NCBI RefSeq assembly: GCF_009740395.1
Contig: NZ_WOXT01000002.1
Coordinates: 62,001-126,000, forward strand
Reading direction: 5' to 3'
Source of the DNA: Noviluteimonas gilva
Lineage (GTDB): Bacteria; Pseudomonadota; Gammaproteobacteria; Xanthomonadales; Xanthomonadaceae
DNA length: 64,000 nt
The translations under genes and the position numbers were made by a program. Position 1 is the first letter of the stretch, and every line of letters starts with the position of its first letter. This document shows, piece after piece, positions 47,763 through 56,258 of the stretch. The notes beneath the pieces were generated by a model. It was not told the DNA's origin. It ran no database searches and worked only from the letters and a program-made list of their open reading frames with translations.

Positions 47763-48731
47763 TCAGGCAACCGCCATCGATTCGTTCGCGGCTTCCGCCG
47801 TCACGACGGGAGGTGGTGCTTCCTTCGGCACCTTGCGCACCGTGCGCTCCTGCGTATCGCGCGCCAGCGCAGACAAGCCGTACAGGCGCGCGATGCGTCC
47901 CCACGCGATCGCCATCACGACCAACTGCATGAGGAGGAACCCAAGCAGCAACCCACCGACCGACGCCGCACTCACGCGCGTGCGTGCCAGCCCGAGCGCG
48001 ATCGCCAAACCTTCGCCGACCAGGATGGTGCCGAGATACACCACCGACACGGCCAACGGCCGACGGAAGAACAACTTCACCCCGCGCCACCATGCCTTGA
48101 CGGCCGAACGACGCGACGGATCTATCGCCAACATCGCGCGGCCCGATTCGATGGTGACGTGCGCGAACAACACCAACACCGCCATCACGAGGGTGGCGAT
48201 CAACGACGCGTTGTCCGCGTTGGACTGCAGGATCGCCGTCTCGCCCTGGTGTTGCGCCCACGTGCTCACCGGCGCGCTCAGGCCGAACGCGATGCCCAGC
48301 GGCACGATGGCCCAGGCCAACATGCGCGCCATGCGCCCGTACTCGCGCAGGCCGAACTGCATGAGGTTGCCGAAGCGCAAGGACTGCCCCGCGCGAATCG
48401 ACGCCACCACCATGCCCGTCAACCACGGCGAGAGCAGCAGCGCGATCACCAGGCCCATCAAGCCCGCGGCATTGAGCGCGGCGCTCTGTTCCTTCACGAG
48501 CGGCTGGAACACCTCGAGGATCGTCGCCAGGTCGAACCGCTGCGCGATGTCCTTCGCGTGCACCGAGTACTCCAGACGCTCGGTGAGTGCCATCGAAATC
48601 GGCAGCACCGCCACCAGCGTCGGCAGCAACAGGCCCGCGGCCCACAGCACCAGCAGGCGCCATTGGAACGCGCGGCCCAGGCCGCCGATCAGGGCGCCGA
48701 CTGCGCCCAACTTGCGATCGTTCGTGTTCAT
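47763..48731 (-). CDS. Multi-pass membrane protein of unknown function
   Basis: Integral membrane protein of 322 residues with about six to eight hydrophobic helices (for example LLVLWAAGLLLPTLVAVLPI, GLMGLVIALLLSPWLTGMVV, ASVGGLLLGFLLMQLVVMAI). No known catalytic motif. Its ATG overlaps the stop of the M1 peptidase gene by four bases, so it is the second gene of that operon and a likely partner of the peptidase. The start at 48729-48731 is set by this overlap; the frame is open for another 240 codons, antisense-like. Confidence 0.82.
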   Translation of the reverse strand: MNTNDRKLGAVGALIGGLGRAFQWRLLVLWAAGLLLPTLVAVLPISMALTERLEYSVHAKDIAQRFDLATILEVFQPLVKEQSAALNAAGLMGLVIALLLSPWLTGMVVASIRAGQSLRFGNLMQFGLREYGRMARMLAWAIVPLGIAFGLSAPVSTWAQHQGETAILQSNADNASLIATLVMAVLVLFAHVTIESGRAMLAIDPSRRSAVKAWWRGVKLFFRRPLAVSVVYLGTILVGEGLAIALGLARTRVSAASVGGLLLGFLLMQLVVMAIAWGRIARLYGLSALARDTQERTVRKVPKEAPPPVVTAEAANESMAVA

Positions 48732-50959
48732 GCGGTCACCAGGAGGGCGAAGAGGGACTGGAAGAACGCGGCGATGTCCGCCGACCAGCGGCGCGCCGCC
48801 GTACCGTCGGCTTCCAGCGTGCGGCTGTCGTCGATCTTGTCCTTGTCGAGGAACACGCGGCGCTCCGGATCCAATTCGACCGACACCGCCTGGCTCTTGC
48901 TCACCAGGCGCCAGCGCGCCCAGCGTTTGTCGCCGGTGCCGGGCAGGCGCAGCGTCTGCGACGAGCCGTCGGCGAAGCGCACGAGCACGTTTTGCGGCAC
49001 GACCGCACCGGCGCGACGCACGACGATCCGCGTGGCGTATTCGAACGGGCCTTCGCCCTTCTTCGCCTTCGGATGCGCCTTCTCCCACGCAGCGCGTGCG
49101 TCGTCGATGGACTTGTCGATCTCCGTCGCCTTGCGCTCGACCACCGCGCCCTTGACCTCGACCAGGCCCGGCTCCGGCAGGATCTCGTCGCTTTCGAACT
49201 CGGCGATGCGGTCGTCGACCTTGCGCACGTTGTAGACCTGCTCGGCGAACACCTTCTCGACGAGCGCGCGCTGCCCGGTGCCTTCGGCCATCGATTCCCG
49301 GAAATCGGCGATCGAGGGATGACGGAACTTCCACGCGGCGTAGTACTGCTTGAACGCGCGTTCCAGCGCCTGCTTGCCGACCTGTTGTTCGAGGTCGTGC
49401 ATCACGGTGGCGGTGCGCGCGTAGACCGTGCCGTAGCTGTTGCTCGACATGCGATCCCACGAGCTGTTGCCGACCGGATCGGCCGGGTCGGACAACATCG
49501 CACCCAGGCGTTGTTGTTCGAATTCACCGAGCGCGATGTCGACGCCGATCAGCTTCGTCAACCACGTCTGCGCGGTCGCGCGGTCGTTGGCGGCGACGAT
49601 CTGGCGGTGGTCCCAATATTCGTTCAGGCCTTCGTCGAGCATCGGCTCTTCGAATTCGTTCGAACCCAGGATGCCGTAGAAGTAACCGTGGCCGAATTCG
49701 TGGATGGTCACGAAGTCGAGCGCGTAGCGTTCAAGCCGGCCTTCGCGCACGTCCTTGTAGCTTTCCGAAGTGAAGAACGTCGGATATTCCATGCCGCCGG
49801 CTTCGCCCGCGTTGTACGGCGGAATGACGGCGGTGACGGTCTTGTACGGGTAGTCGCCGAGCGTCTTGGAGAAGTACGTCAGCGATTCGATCGTGGCGTC
49901 GAGGACGGGCTTTGCGTTGCTCGTGTATTCCGGGTGGTAGAGCACGCGCACTTTCACCGGGCCGTTCGCGCCGTTGTAGACGCCGTCGAGCGGCTTGGCG
50001 TAACGGTTATCGGCGGTCCACGCGAAATCGTGCACGTCGCCCTGCACGTAGCGGTGCGTCAACAGGCCCTTGTGTTCGACCGGCGTGCCCTGCAGCTCAC
50101 CCGTCGCGCCGATGGTGTAGTCCTTCGGCGCGGTGATCGACACGTCGTACAGGCCGTAGTCGGCGTAGAACTCGCTGTGCAGGTGGAACTCGTGCACGTT
50201 CCACCGCGGTGCGGTGGCGCCGCGTTCGCCCGGCAGTTCGAGCACGCCGATCTTCGGGAACCACTGGCCGACGAGATGGAACGTCCCGAAGTAACCGGTG
50301 CGCGCGCTGACGCGCGGCAGCTGGTTGAAGAAGTCCATGTCGATGGTGGTCGTGCCACCCGCGGCGACGGCTTCCGGCAGATCCAGGCGCACGACGGTGC
50401 GGTCGGTCGACGGGCCGCCATCGGGATGCACGTAGGACCACGGCACGGTGGCGCCGTTCTGCGCGACCTTGGTCAGGCGCGTGTAGCCGTAGCCGCCTTC
50501 CTCGGTTTCCACTTCGCTGCGGAAGCCGAAGCGGTTGTTGCGCTTCTCGGTGTTGAACGTGCTGCCCGGGCCCTCGAACGCGTTGAGGTACAGGTGCAGG
50601 TAGACGGCTTTCACCGGGCGGTCGCTGCGATTGCGCCAGGTGAGTTGCTGCTTGCCGTCGATGGTGTGCTTCTTCGGATCGAGCGTGGCCTGGATCTTGT
50701 AGTTCGCCACGCGATCGGACAGCGTTTCCTCGCTACCGGTGCGCGGGCCACCCCACGCGTTCGGTGCGCTCGGCACGGTGACGGCGGTGGGATTGGGCGA
50801 GGCGAAGGGAATGTCGTCGACGACATTCTCGTTGACTGCAGGGGCGTCGGCGGCCGGCGCGACCGGCGCCGGTGCAACCTGCGCGGTGGCGACGAGCACG
50901 CACGCGCTCGCGAGCGCCAGGCCGACGGCCCAGCGCGGAATGCGGATCGATGGATGCAT
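48728..50959 (-). CDS. M1 family metallopeptidase
   Basis: Exported zinc aminopeptidase-like protein of 743 residues. Signal: basic start MHPSIRIPRWAVGLALASACVL. The catalytic domain has GMEYPTFF, the exopeptidase-type substrate motif, the zinc site HEFGH and the third ligand in MLDEGLNEYWD with the canonical X18 spacing. The C-terminal region (EFESDEILPEPGLVEVKG) is a beta-rich accessory domain. It would trim periplasmic peptides. The ATG at 50957-50959 gives the signal peptide; upstream open frame is not family-like. Operon with the downstream membrane protein. Confidence 0.92.
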   Translation of the reverse strand: MHPSIRIPRWAVGLALASACVLVATAQVAPAPVAPAADAPAVNENVVDDIPFASPNPTAVTVPSAPNAWGGPRTGSEETLSDRVANYKIQATLDPKKHTIDGKQQLTWRNRSDRPVKAVYLHLYLNAFEGPGSTFNTEKRNNRFGFRSEVETEEGGYGYTRLTKVAQNGATVPWSYVHPDGGPSTDRTVVRLDLPEAVAAGGTTTIDMDFFNQLPRVSARTGYFGTFHLVGQWFPKIGVLELPGERGATAPRWNVHEFHLHSEFYADYGLYDVSITAPKDYTIGATGELQGTPVEHKGLLTHRYVQGDVHDFAWTADNRYAKPLDGVYNGANGPVKVRVLYHPEYTSNAKPVLDATIESLTYFSKTLGDYPYKTVTAVIPPYNAGEAGGMEYPTFFTSESYKDVREGRLERYALDFVTIHEFGHGYFYGILGSNEFEEPMLDEGLNEYWDHRQIVAANDRATAQTWLTKLIGVDIALGEFEQQRLGAMLSDPADPVGNSSWDRMSSNSYGTVYARTATVMHDLEQQVGKQALERAFKQYYAAWKFRHPSIADFRESMAEGTGQRALVEKVFAEQVYNVRKVDDRIAEFESDEILPEPGLVEVKGAVVERKATEIDKSIDDARAAWEKAHPKAKKGEGPFEYATRIVVRRAGAVVPQNVLVRFADGSSQTLRLPGTGDKRWARWRLVSKSQAVSVELDPERRVFLDKDKIDDSRTLEADGTAARRWSADIAAFFQSLFALLVTA

Positions 50960-50970
50960 TGCGTTGGTCC

Positions 50971-51366
50971 TCAGCGGCCGTTGACGCTGTAACGCCCGGG
51001 CCCGAGCAGGGCCAGCGCGATCGCGGTGAACAGGAACATGCCCTGCAGTTCGAGCGCCCAACCGCCCTGGCCGTTGAGGTGGCCGATCTCGCCCATGTGC
51101 ACGAGCGCGAAGGCGAACAGCATGTTGGCGGCCACGAGCAACGCACCGATGCGTGCATAGAAGCCCGCGATCAGCATCAGCGGCGCGAGCACTTCGCCGA
51201 TCAGCACGCCGTAACCGAGGAAGCCCGGCAGACCGTGCGATTCGACGAGGCCGACGATGCCGCCCATGCCGCCACGCAACTTCGCGATACCGTGCAGCAG
51301 GATCAGCAGGCCGAGCACGACGCGCAGGATCAGGCGCCCGAGATCGTTCTGGGTGTTTTGGTTCAT
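50971..51366 (-). CDS. DoxX family membrane protein
   Basis: Four-helix membrane protein of 131 residues of the DoxX/DUF417 type: LGRLILRVVLGLLILLHG, GYGVLIGEVLAPLMLIAGF, ALLVAANMLFAFALVHMG and a last helix MFLFTAIALALLGPGRY. Members are linked to redox and thiol stress, but the mechanism is unclear. The ATG at 51364-51366 has an AAGGGGGAA site. It ends 11 bp before the M1 peptidase start and probably leads that operon. Confidence 0.9.
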   Translation of the reverse strand: MNQNTQNDLGRLILRVVLGLLILLHGIAKLRGGMGGIVGLVESHGLPGFLGYGVLIGEVLAPLMLIAGFYARIGALLVAANMLFAFALVHMGEIGHLNGQGGWALELQGMFLFTAIALALLGPGRYSVNGR

Positions 51367-51545
51367 CGATTCCCCCTTGGATGGAATGTAAGCACCGGGC
51401 CCCAACGCCCCTGTCGGGCCGGCGACTGTCCGAGCATAGCCCCGAGCGCGCCTGCTGTCGCATGCAGGGGGCCGTTGGAGGATGCGGGATCGGGGTGCGC
51501 GGTTGCGGCGGAAGTGCGCGATGCGCACGAGGCGCGTTGTCGCGA

Positions 51546-52211
51546 TCAGCGCAACGGCAGTTTCAGCGGCCGTCCGTTCCAATCCAGCAGGACGCCGTCG
51601 GGCAGGATGTCGGCGACGACGAGTGCGCCGAGACGATCGCCGACACGCAAGCGCGTGCCATCGATGATCACGAAACGCTGCGCTGCAACATCGTTCCACA
51701 TGTGCATGCTCAGTTTGAGCGGCGGCAGTTGCTTGCGGTCTTCGCTGCCCAGGTCCGACACGCGTTCGGTCGTGTCGAGCGCGACCGGCGGTGGGGCGGG
51801 TGCGGGTTTGGGTTCGAGGCGCGGCGGCGGTTGGAGTGCGGGCGGCGGTGCGTCGGCGATTGCCACGTCGGCGGCCGGCGCGGGTTTCGCAGGCGCGGGC
51901 GGGGCGACGACGATCGGGCGACGCAACGCAGGCGCGGCGCGCTGCGTATCGGCAGGTGTCGCAGACGCCGGTTGCTCGACGACCGGAACATCGGCCGCCG
52001 GCACCACGCTGATCGGCGCGGGCACGCGGTCGCGCATCGCGAACCAGGCGAGCGACGCGGCAATCGCCAGGCCGCCGGCGATCCACGGCCAGCGTTGCGG
52101 CGTCGATGTCGCGACCGGCGCGGCGATCGCGGGTTCGGCGAGCAGATCGGGCACGACCGCGCGCCGGCGTTCGGCTTCGGACTTGCGCAGCGCTTCGAGG
52201 ATCAGCGACAT
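51546..52211 (-). CDS. gspB: Type II secretion assembly factor GspB-like protein
   Basis: Inner-membrane protein of 221 residues: conserved N-terminus MSLILEALRKSEAERRR, one membrane helix (WPWIAGGLAIAASLAWFAM), a long Pro/Ala-rich periplasmic linker and a C-terminal GspB domain (LSMHMWNDVAAQRFVIIDG, VVADILPDGVLLDWNGRPL). GspB with GspA inserts the secretin through the peptidoglycan. The start is at 52209-52211, 5 bp after the gspA stop, so the two are co-transcribed. No other type II secretion gene lies nearby. Confidence 0.9.
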   Translation of the reverse strand: MSLILEALRKSEAERRRAVVPDLLAEPAIAAPVATSTPQRWPWIAGGLAIAASLAWFAMRDRVPAPISVVPAADVPVVEQPASATPADTQRAAPALRRPIVVAPPAPAKPAPAADVAIADAPPPALQPPPRLEPKPAPAPPPVALDTTERVSDLGSEDRKQLPPLKLSMHMWNDVAAQRFVIIDGTRLRVGDRLGALVVADILPDGVLLDWNGRPLKLPLR

Positions 52212-52216
52212 CGGCG

Positions 52217-53812
52217 TCAGTCCAAAGTCGTGCGAAGGCGGGGGCCGGGGTCGCGCGCGGCGAGCGCGAGCAATGTTTCCGGCCCGATGACGCCATCGGC
52301 GGCAAGGCCGCGCGATTGCTGGAAGCCGCGGACCGCGTTGCGCATCGCTTCGTCGAGCATGGCCGGTCCGGTGTAGCCGGGCAGATGTGCGTGCACCCAA
52401 TCGACCGCGGGCCCGCGACCATCGGACGAGGGCGCGTCGACGAGCGTCTCCGGTCCGCGCCACAACGCGGCGTATTCACCCGTCCACGCGTTCTGCAGCG
52501 CGACGCGCTCGATGTCGAAGGTCTCGTTGCCCAAGCGGACGCGTGCGCGCACGGCATCGGCACCGAGCAACAGCGCCCAAGTCGACGAACGATTCGCGCG
52601 CAAGCGCAGCAACGCCGGTCGACCTTGCGCGAACAACTTGTCCAGGCTCGCCGTGCCGCGCAGGCAATACAGGCCGGGTTCGATCGCGGGCGGGCACGTT
52701 GCCGCAAGCGTCGCATCGGCCTTCGATTGCCACTGTGTCAGCAGCGCCTGCCACGCAGATACATCCTTCGCATCGATCGCCTGCACGCGCGCGGCGAGTG
52801 CGTCGGCCGCAAGCGTCGGCACCGGAACGGGTTTGAACGGGGACTTCGCGGGCGCGGGCTTCGCAACGACCGCCTTCGCCACCGGCGTCGCGCGCGCTTC
52901 GGCCGGCGGCGTACGTGGCCAGAAGAACCACGCGATCGCGGCGACGAGCACGAGGCTCGCCGCGGCCGCCCAGCGCATCGGATGTGCATCGCGACGCTTC
53001 GGCGCCAGCGCTTCGCGTGCGGCGCGATCGATGTCGGCGGGTTCGATCGTCAGGCTGTCGTGCGCGTAACCGCCGAGCAGCGCGCGCTCGGCGATCACGT
53101 TCACCAGGCGCGGCACGCCGCCGGAATGTTTGTGGATGCGCGCGATCGCGCCCGCCGAGTAGGGCGAATGCAAACCCCCGGCGATGCGGAACCGATGCCG
53201 CACGTAGGCGCCGGTTTCGTTCGCATCCAGCGGCATGAGGTGATAGCGCGCGGTGATGCGCTGCGCGAGCTGGCGCATGTCGCTGCGCGCGAGGATTTCG
53301 CGCAGTTCCGGCTGCCCGAGCAGGATGATCTGCAGCAGCTTCTGCGTGTCGGTTTCCAGGTTGGTCAGCAAGCGCACTTGTTCGAGTGCGTCGACCGAGA
53401 GGTTCTGCGCTTCGTCGATGATCAGCACGACGCGCAGGCCCTTGGCGTACGCATCGAGCAGGTATGCATTCAACGCATCGACCAGCGCCTTGGTGCTGCC
53501 GCGCGCGTTCGCGATGTCGAGGTGCAATTCCTCGCACAGCGTTTCGAGCAATTCGATCGCCGACAGCCGCGGATTGAGGACCAGCGCGACGCGCGTGTTC
53601 TCGGGCAGTTGTTCCATCAACAGGCGGCACAGCGTGGTCTTGCCGGTGCCCACTTCGCCCGTGAGCTGCACGAAGCCGCCACCGCCGCCCTGGCCGATCC
53701 CGAACAACAGGTGCGCGAGCGCGTCCCGGTGGCGCTCGCTGAGGAACACGAAGCGCGGGTCGGGCGTGATCGAGAACGGCGGTTCCCGCAGTGACCAGTG
53801 CTCGAGGTACAT
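52217..53812 (-). CDS. gspA: GspA/ExeA-type AAA ATPase with peptidoglycan-binding domain
   Basis: Protein of 531 residues. N-terminal AAA ATPase: start MYLEHWSLREPPFSITPDP, Walker A GEVGTGKTT, Walker B VVLIIDEAQNL, sensor segment ILLGQPELREIL. A membrane helix (WAAAASLVLVAAIAWFFWP, about residues 280-300) is followed by a linker and a C-terminal peptidoglycan-binding domain (LDEAMRNAVRGFQQSRGL, ADGVIGPETLLAL). With GspB it makes space in the wall for the type II secretin. The operon order gspA-gspB matches Aeromonas exeAB. Confidence 0.92.
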   Translation of the reverse strand: MYLEHWSLREPPFSITPDPRFVFLSERHRDALAHLLFGIGQGGGGGFVQLTGEVGTGKTTLCRLLMEQLPENTRVALVLNPRLSAIELLETLCEELHLDIANARGSTKALVDALNAYLLDAYAKGLRVVLIIDEAQNLSVDALEQVRLLTNLETDTQKLLQIILLGQPELREILARSDMRQLAQRITARYHLMPLDANETGAYVRHRFRIAGGLHSPYSAGAIARIHKHSGGVPRLVNVIAERALLGGYAHDSLTIEPADIDRAAREALAPKRRDAHPMRWAAAASLVLVAAIAWFFWPRTPPAEARATPVAKAVVAKPAPAKSPFKPVPVPTLAADALAARVQAIDAKDVSAWQALLTQWQSKADATLAATCPPAIEPGLYCLRGTASLDKLFAQGRPALLRLRANRSSTWALLLGADAVRARVRLGNETFDIERVALQNAWTGEYAALWRGPETLVDAPSSDGRGPAVDWVHAHLPGYTGPAMLDEAMRNAVRGFQQSRGLAADGVIGPETLLALAARDPGPRLRTTLD

Positions 53813-53846
53813 GCCGTGCAGCGTGCCAGAAACCAGGCGGGGTGTG

Positions 53847-54830
53847 CTATTCGGCCGCGCCCTTGGATTCGGAGGCCGCCAGGACCTCGGGGTGCGCCAA
53901 CGGTTTGGAAGTCCCCATCAGCGGATGGATGAACACGGCGGCCAGGATGATGGCCACGCCCGCGTAGAAGGCCGGGGTGAGTTCTTTCTGCTCGCCGAGC
54001 AGCAGGATCGCCAGCACGATCGCGTAGACCGGTTCGAGATTGACCGCCAGTTGCTGCGCGAATGCGCTCATGTGCCGCAACGCCGCCAGCGAGAGGGCGA
54101 AGGGCAGCAGCGTGCACACCAGCGACAGCGTGAGCAGCAGGCCGAGGTCGCGCGCGCCAGGCAACGCGAAGACCTCGCCCGAGAATGCGCCGGCCGTGCC
54201 CGGGATCAGCGGCAACACCGGAATGAGCGCGGTCAGCGCGATCGTGCCGGCGCCGAGTTCGAGCGTGGTGACGGTGAGCGGATCGGCATGTTCGACCAGC
54301 CGCTTGTTCAGCGCGCCGAAGATCGCGACGAAGAACGCCGACAACGCACCGACCGCGATGCCCGCGCGCATGCCCGCTGGCACGCCGCCGACGACCAGCG
54401 CCACGCCCGGCAACACGGCGATGCCGAGGAACAGATCGCGCTTGGAGAAACGCGTGCGCGCGACCAGCGGTTCGATCATCGCGACGAACACCGTGGCGAG
54501 CGCGATGCACGTGGCGCCCACGGAGGCGTTCGACAACTTGATCGAGCCGTAGAACGTCAGCCAATGCAGCGCGACCAGCACGCCGATGCCGGCATATGCG
54601 CCGCGCAGCCGCCACGACATCGCGCGCACACCGCGCCACACGCGCGGGATCAGCAGCAGCGCGCCGACGACCAACAACATGCGCCACCACACCAGCGGCA
54701 ACGCCGGCAGCGTGATCGCCTTGCCGAGGATGGCGGTGAAGCCCCAGAGCACCACGCACAGGTGGATCTGGAAGAAGGCCTTCGAGCGCGCGGCGCGCGC
54801 TTCGGGCGACAGGGCGGGGGCGTGGGGCAT
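53847..54830 (-). CDS. EamA family (DMT) transporter
   Basis: Membrane exporter of 327 residues with ten predicted helices in two EamA repeats: IHLCVVLWGFTAILGKA starts repeat 1, and repeat 2 begins around GLLLTLSLVCTLLPFALSLA and continues with VNLEPVYAIVLAILLLGEQ. Typical substrates are amino acids or metabolites; none can be assigned. The N-terminal 20 residues are polar. Divergent from the TfoX gene, with only 17 bp between the two starts. Confidence 0.9.
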   Translation of the reverse strand: MPHAPALSPEARAARSKAFFQIHLCVVLWGFTAILGKAITLPALPLVWWRMLLVVGALLLIPRVWRGVRAMSWRLRGAYAGIGVLVALHWLTFYGSIKLSNASVGATCIALATVFVAMIEPLVARTRFSKRDLFLGIAVLPGVALVVGGVPAGMRAGIAVGALSAFFVAIFGALNKRLVEHADPLTVTTLELGAGTIALTALIPVLPLIPGTAGAFSGEVFALPGARDLGLLLTLSLVCTLLPFALSLAALRHMSAFAQQLAVNLEPVYAIVLAILLLGEQKELTPAFYAGVAIILAAVFIHPLMGTSKPLAHPEVLAASESKGAAE

Positions 54831-54847
54831 GCGGCTATTATGGCGAC

Positions 54848-55207
54848 ATGAGCGAGGACTTCCTCGAATACCTGCACGAGTTGTCCGAAGACTTCGGCCC
54901 CATTTCCACGCGCGCGATGTTCGGCGGACACGGGGTGTATTTCGAAGGGCGCATCATCGGCATCGTGATCGACGACGCGCTGTACCTGAAGGCCGACGAT
55001 CAAACGCGGCCGGCGTTCGAAGCCGCGGGGTGCGCGCCCTTCGTCTACGAGTCCAGGGGCAAGTCGGTTCCGATGTCCTATTGGTCGCTGCCGGCCGAGG
55101 CGATGGATTCCGCGCAGGCCTTCCTGCCATGGGCGCGGCGTGCGAACGAAGCCGCGCTGCGCAAACCGATCGGCCGCAAGCGCGCCAAGAAGAAGGCGGC
55201 GAAATGA
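54848..55207 (+). CDS. TfoX/Sxy N-terminal domain protein
   Basis: Protein of 119 residues with a TfoX N-terminal domain: DFGPISTRAMFGGHGVYFEG, RIIGIVIDDALYLKAD and FVYESRGKSVPMSYWSLP. TfoX/Sxy proteins activate competence genes together with CRP; this single-domain form lacks the C-terminal helical domain and ends in a basic tail GRKRAKKKAAK. Its regulatory role is therefore uncertain. Confidence 0.88.
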   Translation: MSEDFLEYLHELSEDFGPISTRAMFGGHGVYFEGRIIGIVIDDALYLKADDQTRPAFEAAGCAPFVYESRGKSVPMSYWSLPAEAMDSAQAFLPWARRANEAALRKPIGRKRAKKKAAK

Positions 55208-55262
55208 TCCGGCGGCGGCATTCCGGTGTGTCGCGTGGCGCGTGCCGCTTGTTCCTGACCAA

Positions 55263-56147
55263 TTAGGCGACCGGCGCCGACAACAACCAGTCGACGAACG
55301 TCTGCGCCGCCGGCCGAAGACGCCGGTGCGCCGGATAGACCACGTGGTAGCCCCATCGCGCCGGCATGCGTGGGCCCGGGAGTTCGACCAAGCGTCCATC
55401 GCGCAGGTATGGCACGACGACGTGTTGGCGCGCGAGCGCCGCGCCGATGCCGACGACGGCCGCCTGCAGCGCGTCGGTCGTATCGCTGAAGCTGTAATGC
55501 TCGTTGAGCGCGGCGCCGTGCACGCCGGCAAAACGGAACCAGTCGTGCCAGCCCTGGCGCGCGTGGTCGAGGATCAGCGGCACGTGGGCGATGTCGCCCG
55601 GCGTTTCGATCGCTTCGATGCCCCGCATGCGCGGCGATGCAACGGGAAACAGGGTCTCGTCCATCAGGCGATGCGACGACAAGCCCGTCCAGTTCCCGGG
55701 CCCGTGGCGGATGCCGAGGTCGGGGCCGCCGTCGTCGAAGCGCGTCAGCGCGGTCTCGGTATCGAACGCCAGCCGGATGCGCGGGTGCTTGGCCGCGAAG
55801 TCGGGCAGCCGCGGCAGCAGCCATGTATAGGCGAGCGAGTGCAGGGTGGTGATGCGGACGCGGTGTTCTTCGTCGCGGTCGCCGCGCAGCGTGCGCAGCG
55901 CGACTTCCATGTCGGCGAGCGCGCTGCCGGAGGCGTCGGCCAGGCGCCGGCCTTCGGCGGTGAGCGTCACGCCGCGCGCGTGGCGCTGGAACAGCGAGAT
56001 GCCCAGGCGCGCTTCGAGCTTGCGGACGTGGTGGCTGACCGCGCTGGCCGTGAGGTTCAGCTCCTCGGCGGCGTGGGCGAAGTTCTGGTGGCGGGCGGCC
56101 GATTCGAAGGCGGAGAGGGCGGGGAGCCAATCGGGGCGCAGGACCAT
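55263..56147 (-). CDS. LysR family transcriptional regulator
   Basis: Regulator of 294 residues. The N-terminal helix-turn-helix is LSAFESAARHQNFAHAAEEL and SAVSHHVRKLEARLGISLF. The effector domain starts near VRITTLHSLAYTWLLPRLP and includes GIGAALARQHVV. It is of the GcvA-like group, which fits amino-acid or metabolite sensing. It is divergent from an EamA exporter, and a perfect dyad lies between them, so it most likely controls that exporter. The start at 56145-56147 is set by the HTH; the longer open frame is spurious. Confidence 0.92.
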   Translation of the reverse strand: MVLRPDWLPALSAFESAARHQNFAHAAEELNLTASAVSHHVRKLEARLGISLFQRHARGVTLTAEGRRLADASGSALADMEVALRTLRGDRDEEHRVRITTLHSLAYTWLLPRLPDFAAKHPRIRLAFDTETALTRFDDGGPDLGIRHGPGNWTGLSSHRLMDETLFPVASPRMRGIEAIETPGDIAHVPLILDHARQGWHDWFRFAGVHGAALNEHYSFSDTTDALQAAVVGIGAALARQHVVVPYLRDGRLVELPGPRMPARWGYHVVYPAHRRLRPAAQTFVDWLLSAPVA

Positions 56148-56192
56148 GGCGAGCCTCAAATCTGATTTGTGTCTGGCGCCGAAAGTATGCGC

Positions 56193-56219
56193 TTGTCCGG
56201 CCATTGTGAACCCGGACAA
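56193..56219. promoter_or_regulatory. Palindromic LysR-type operator
   Basis: Perfect inverted repeat TTGTCCGG (56193-56200), 11 bp spacer, CCGGACAA (56212-56219). It lies 46 bp from the regulator's start and 40 bp upstream of the EamA ATG. The spacing and position fit a LysR-family binding site controlling both divergent genes. Confidence 0.7.
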
Positions 56220-56258
56220 TGCACCGTCTGACAAGAGCATCTTTTGAGGCTGCCCCGG

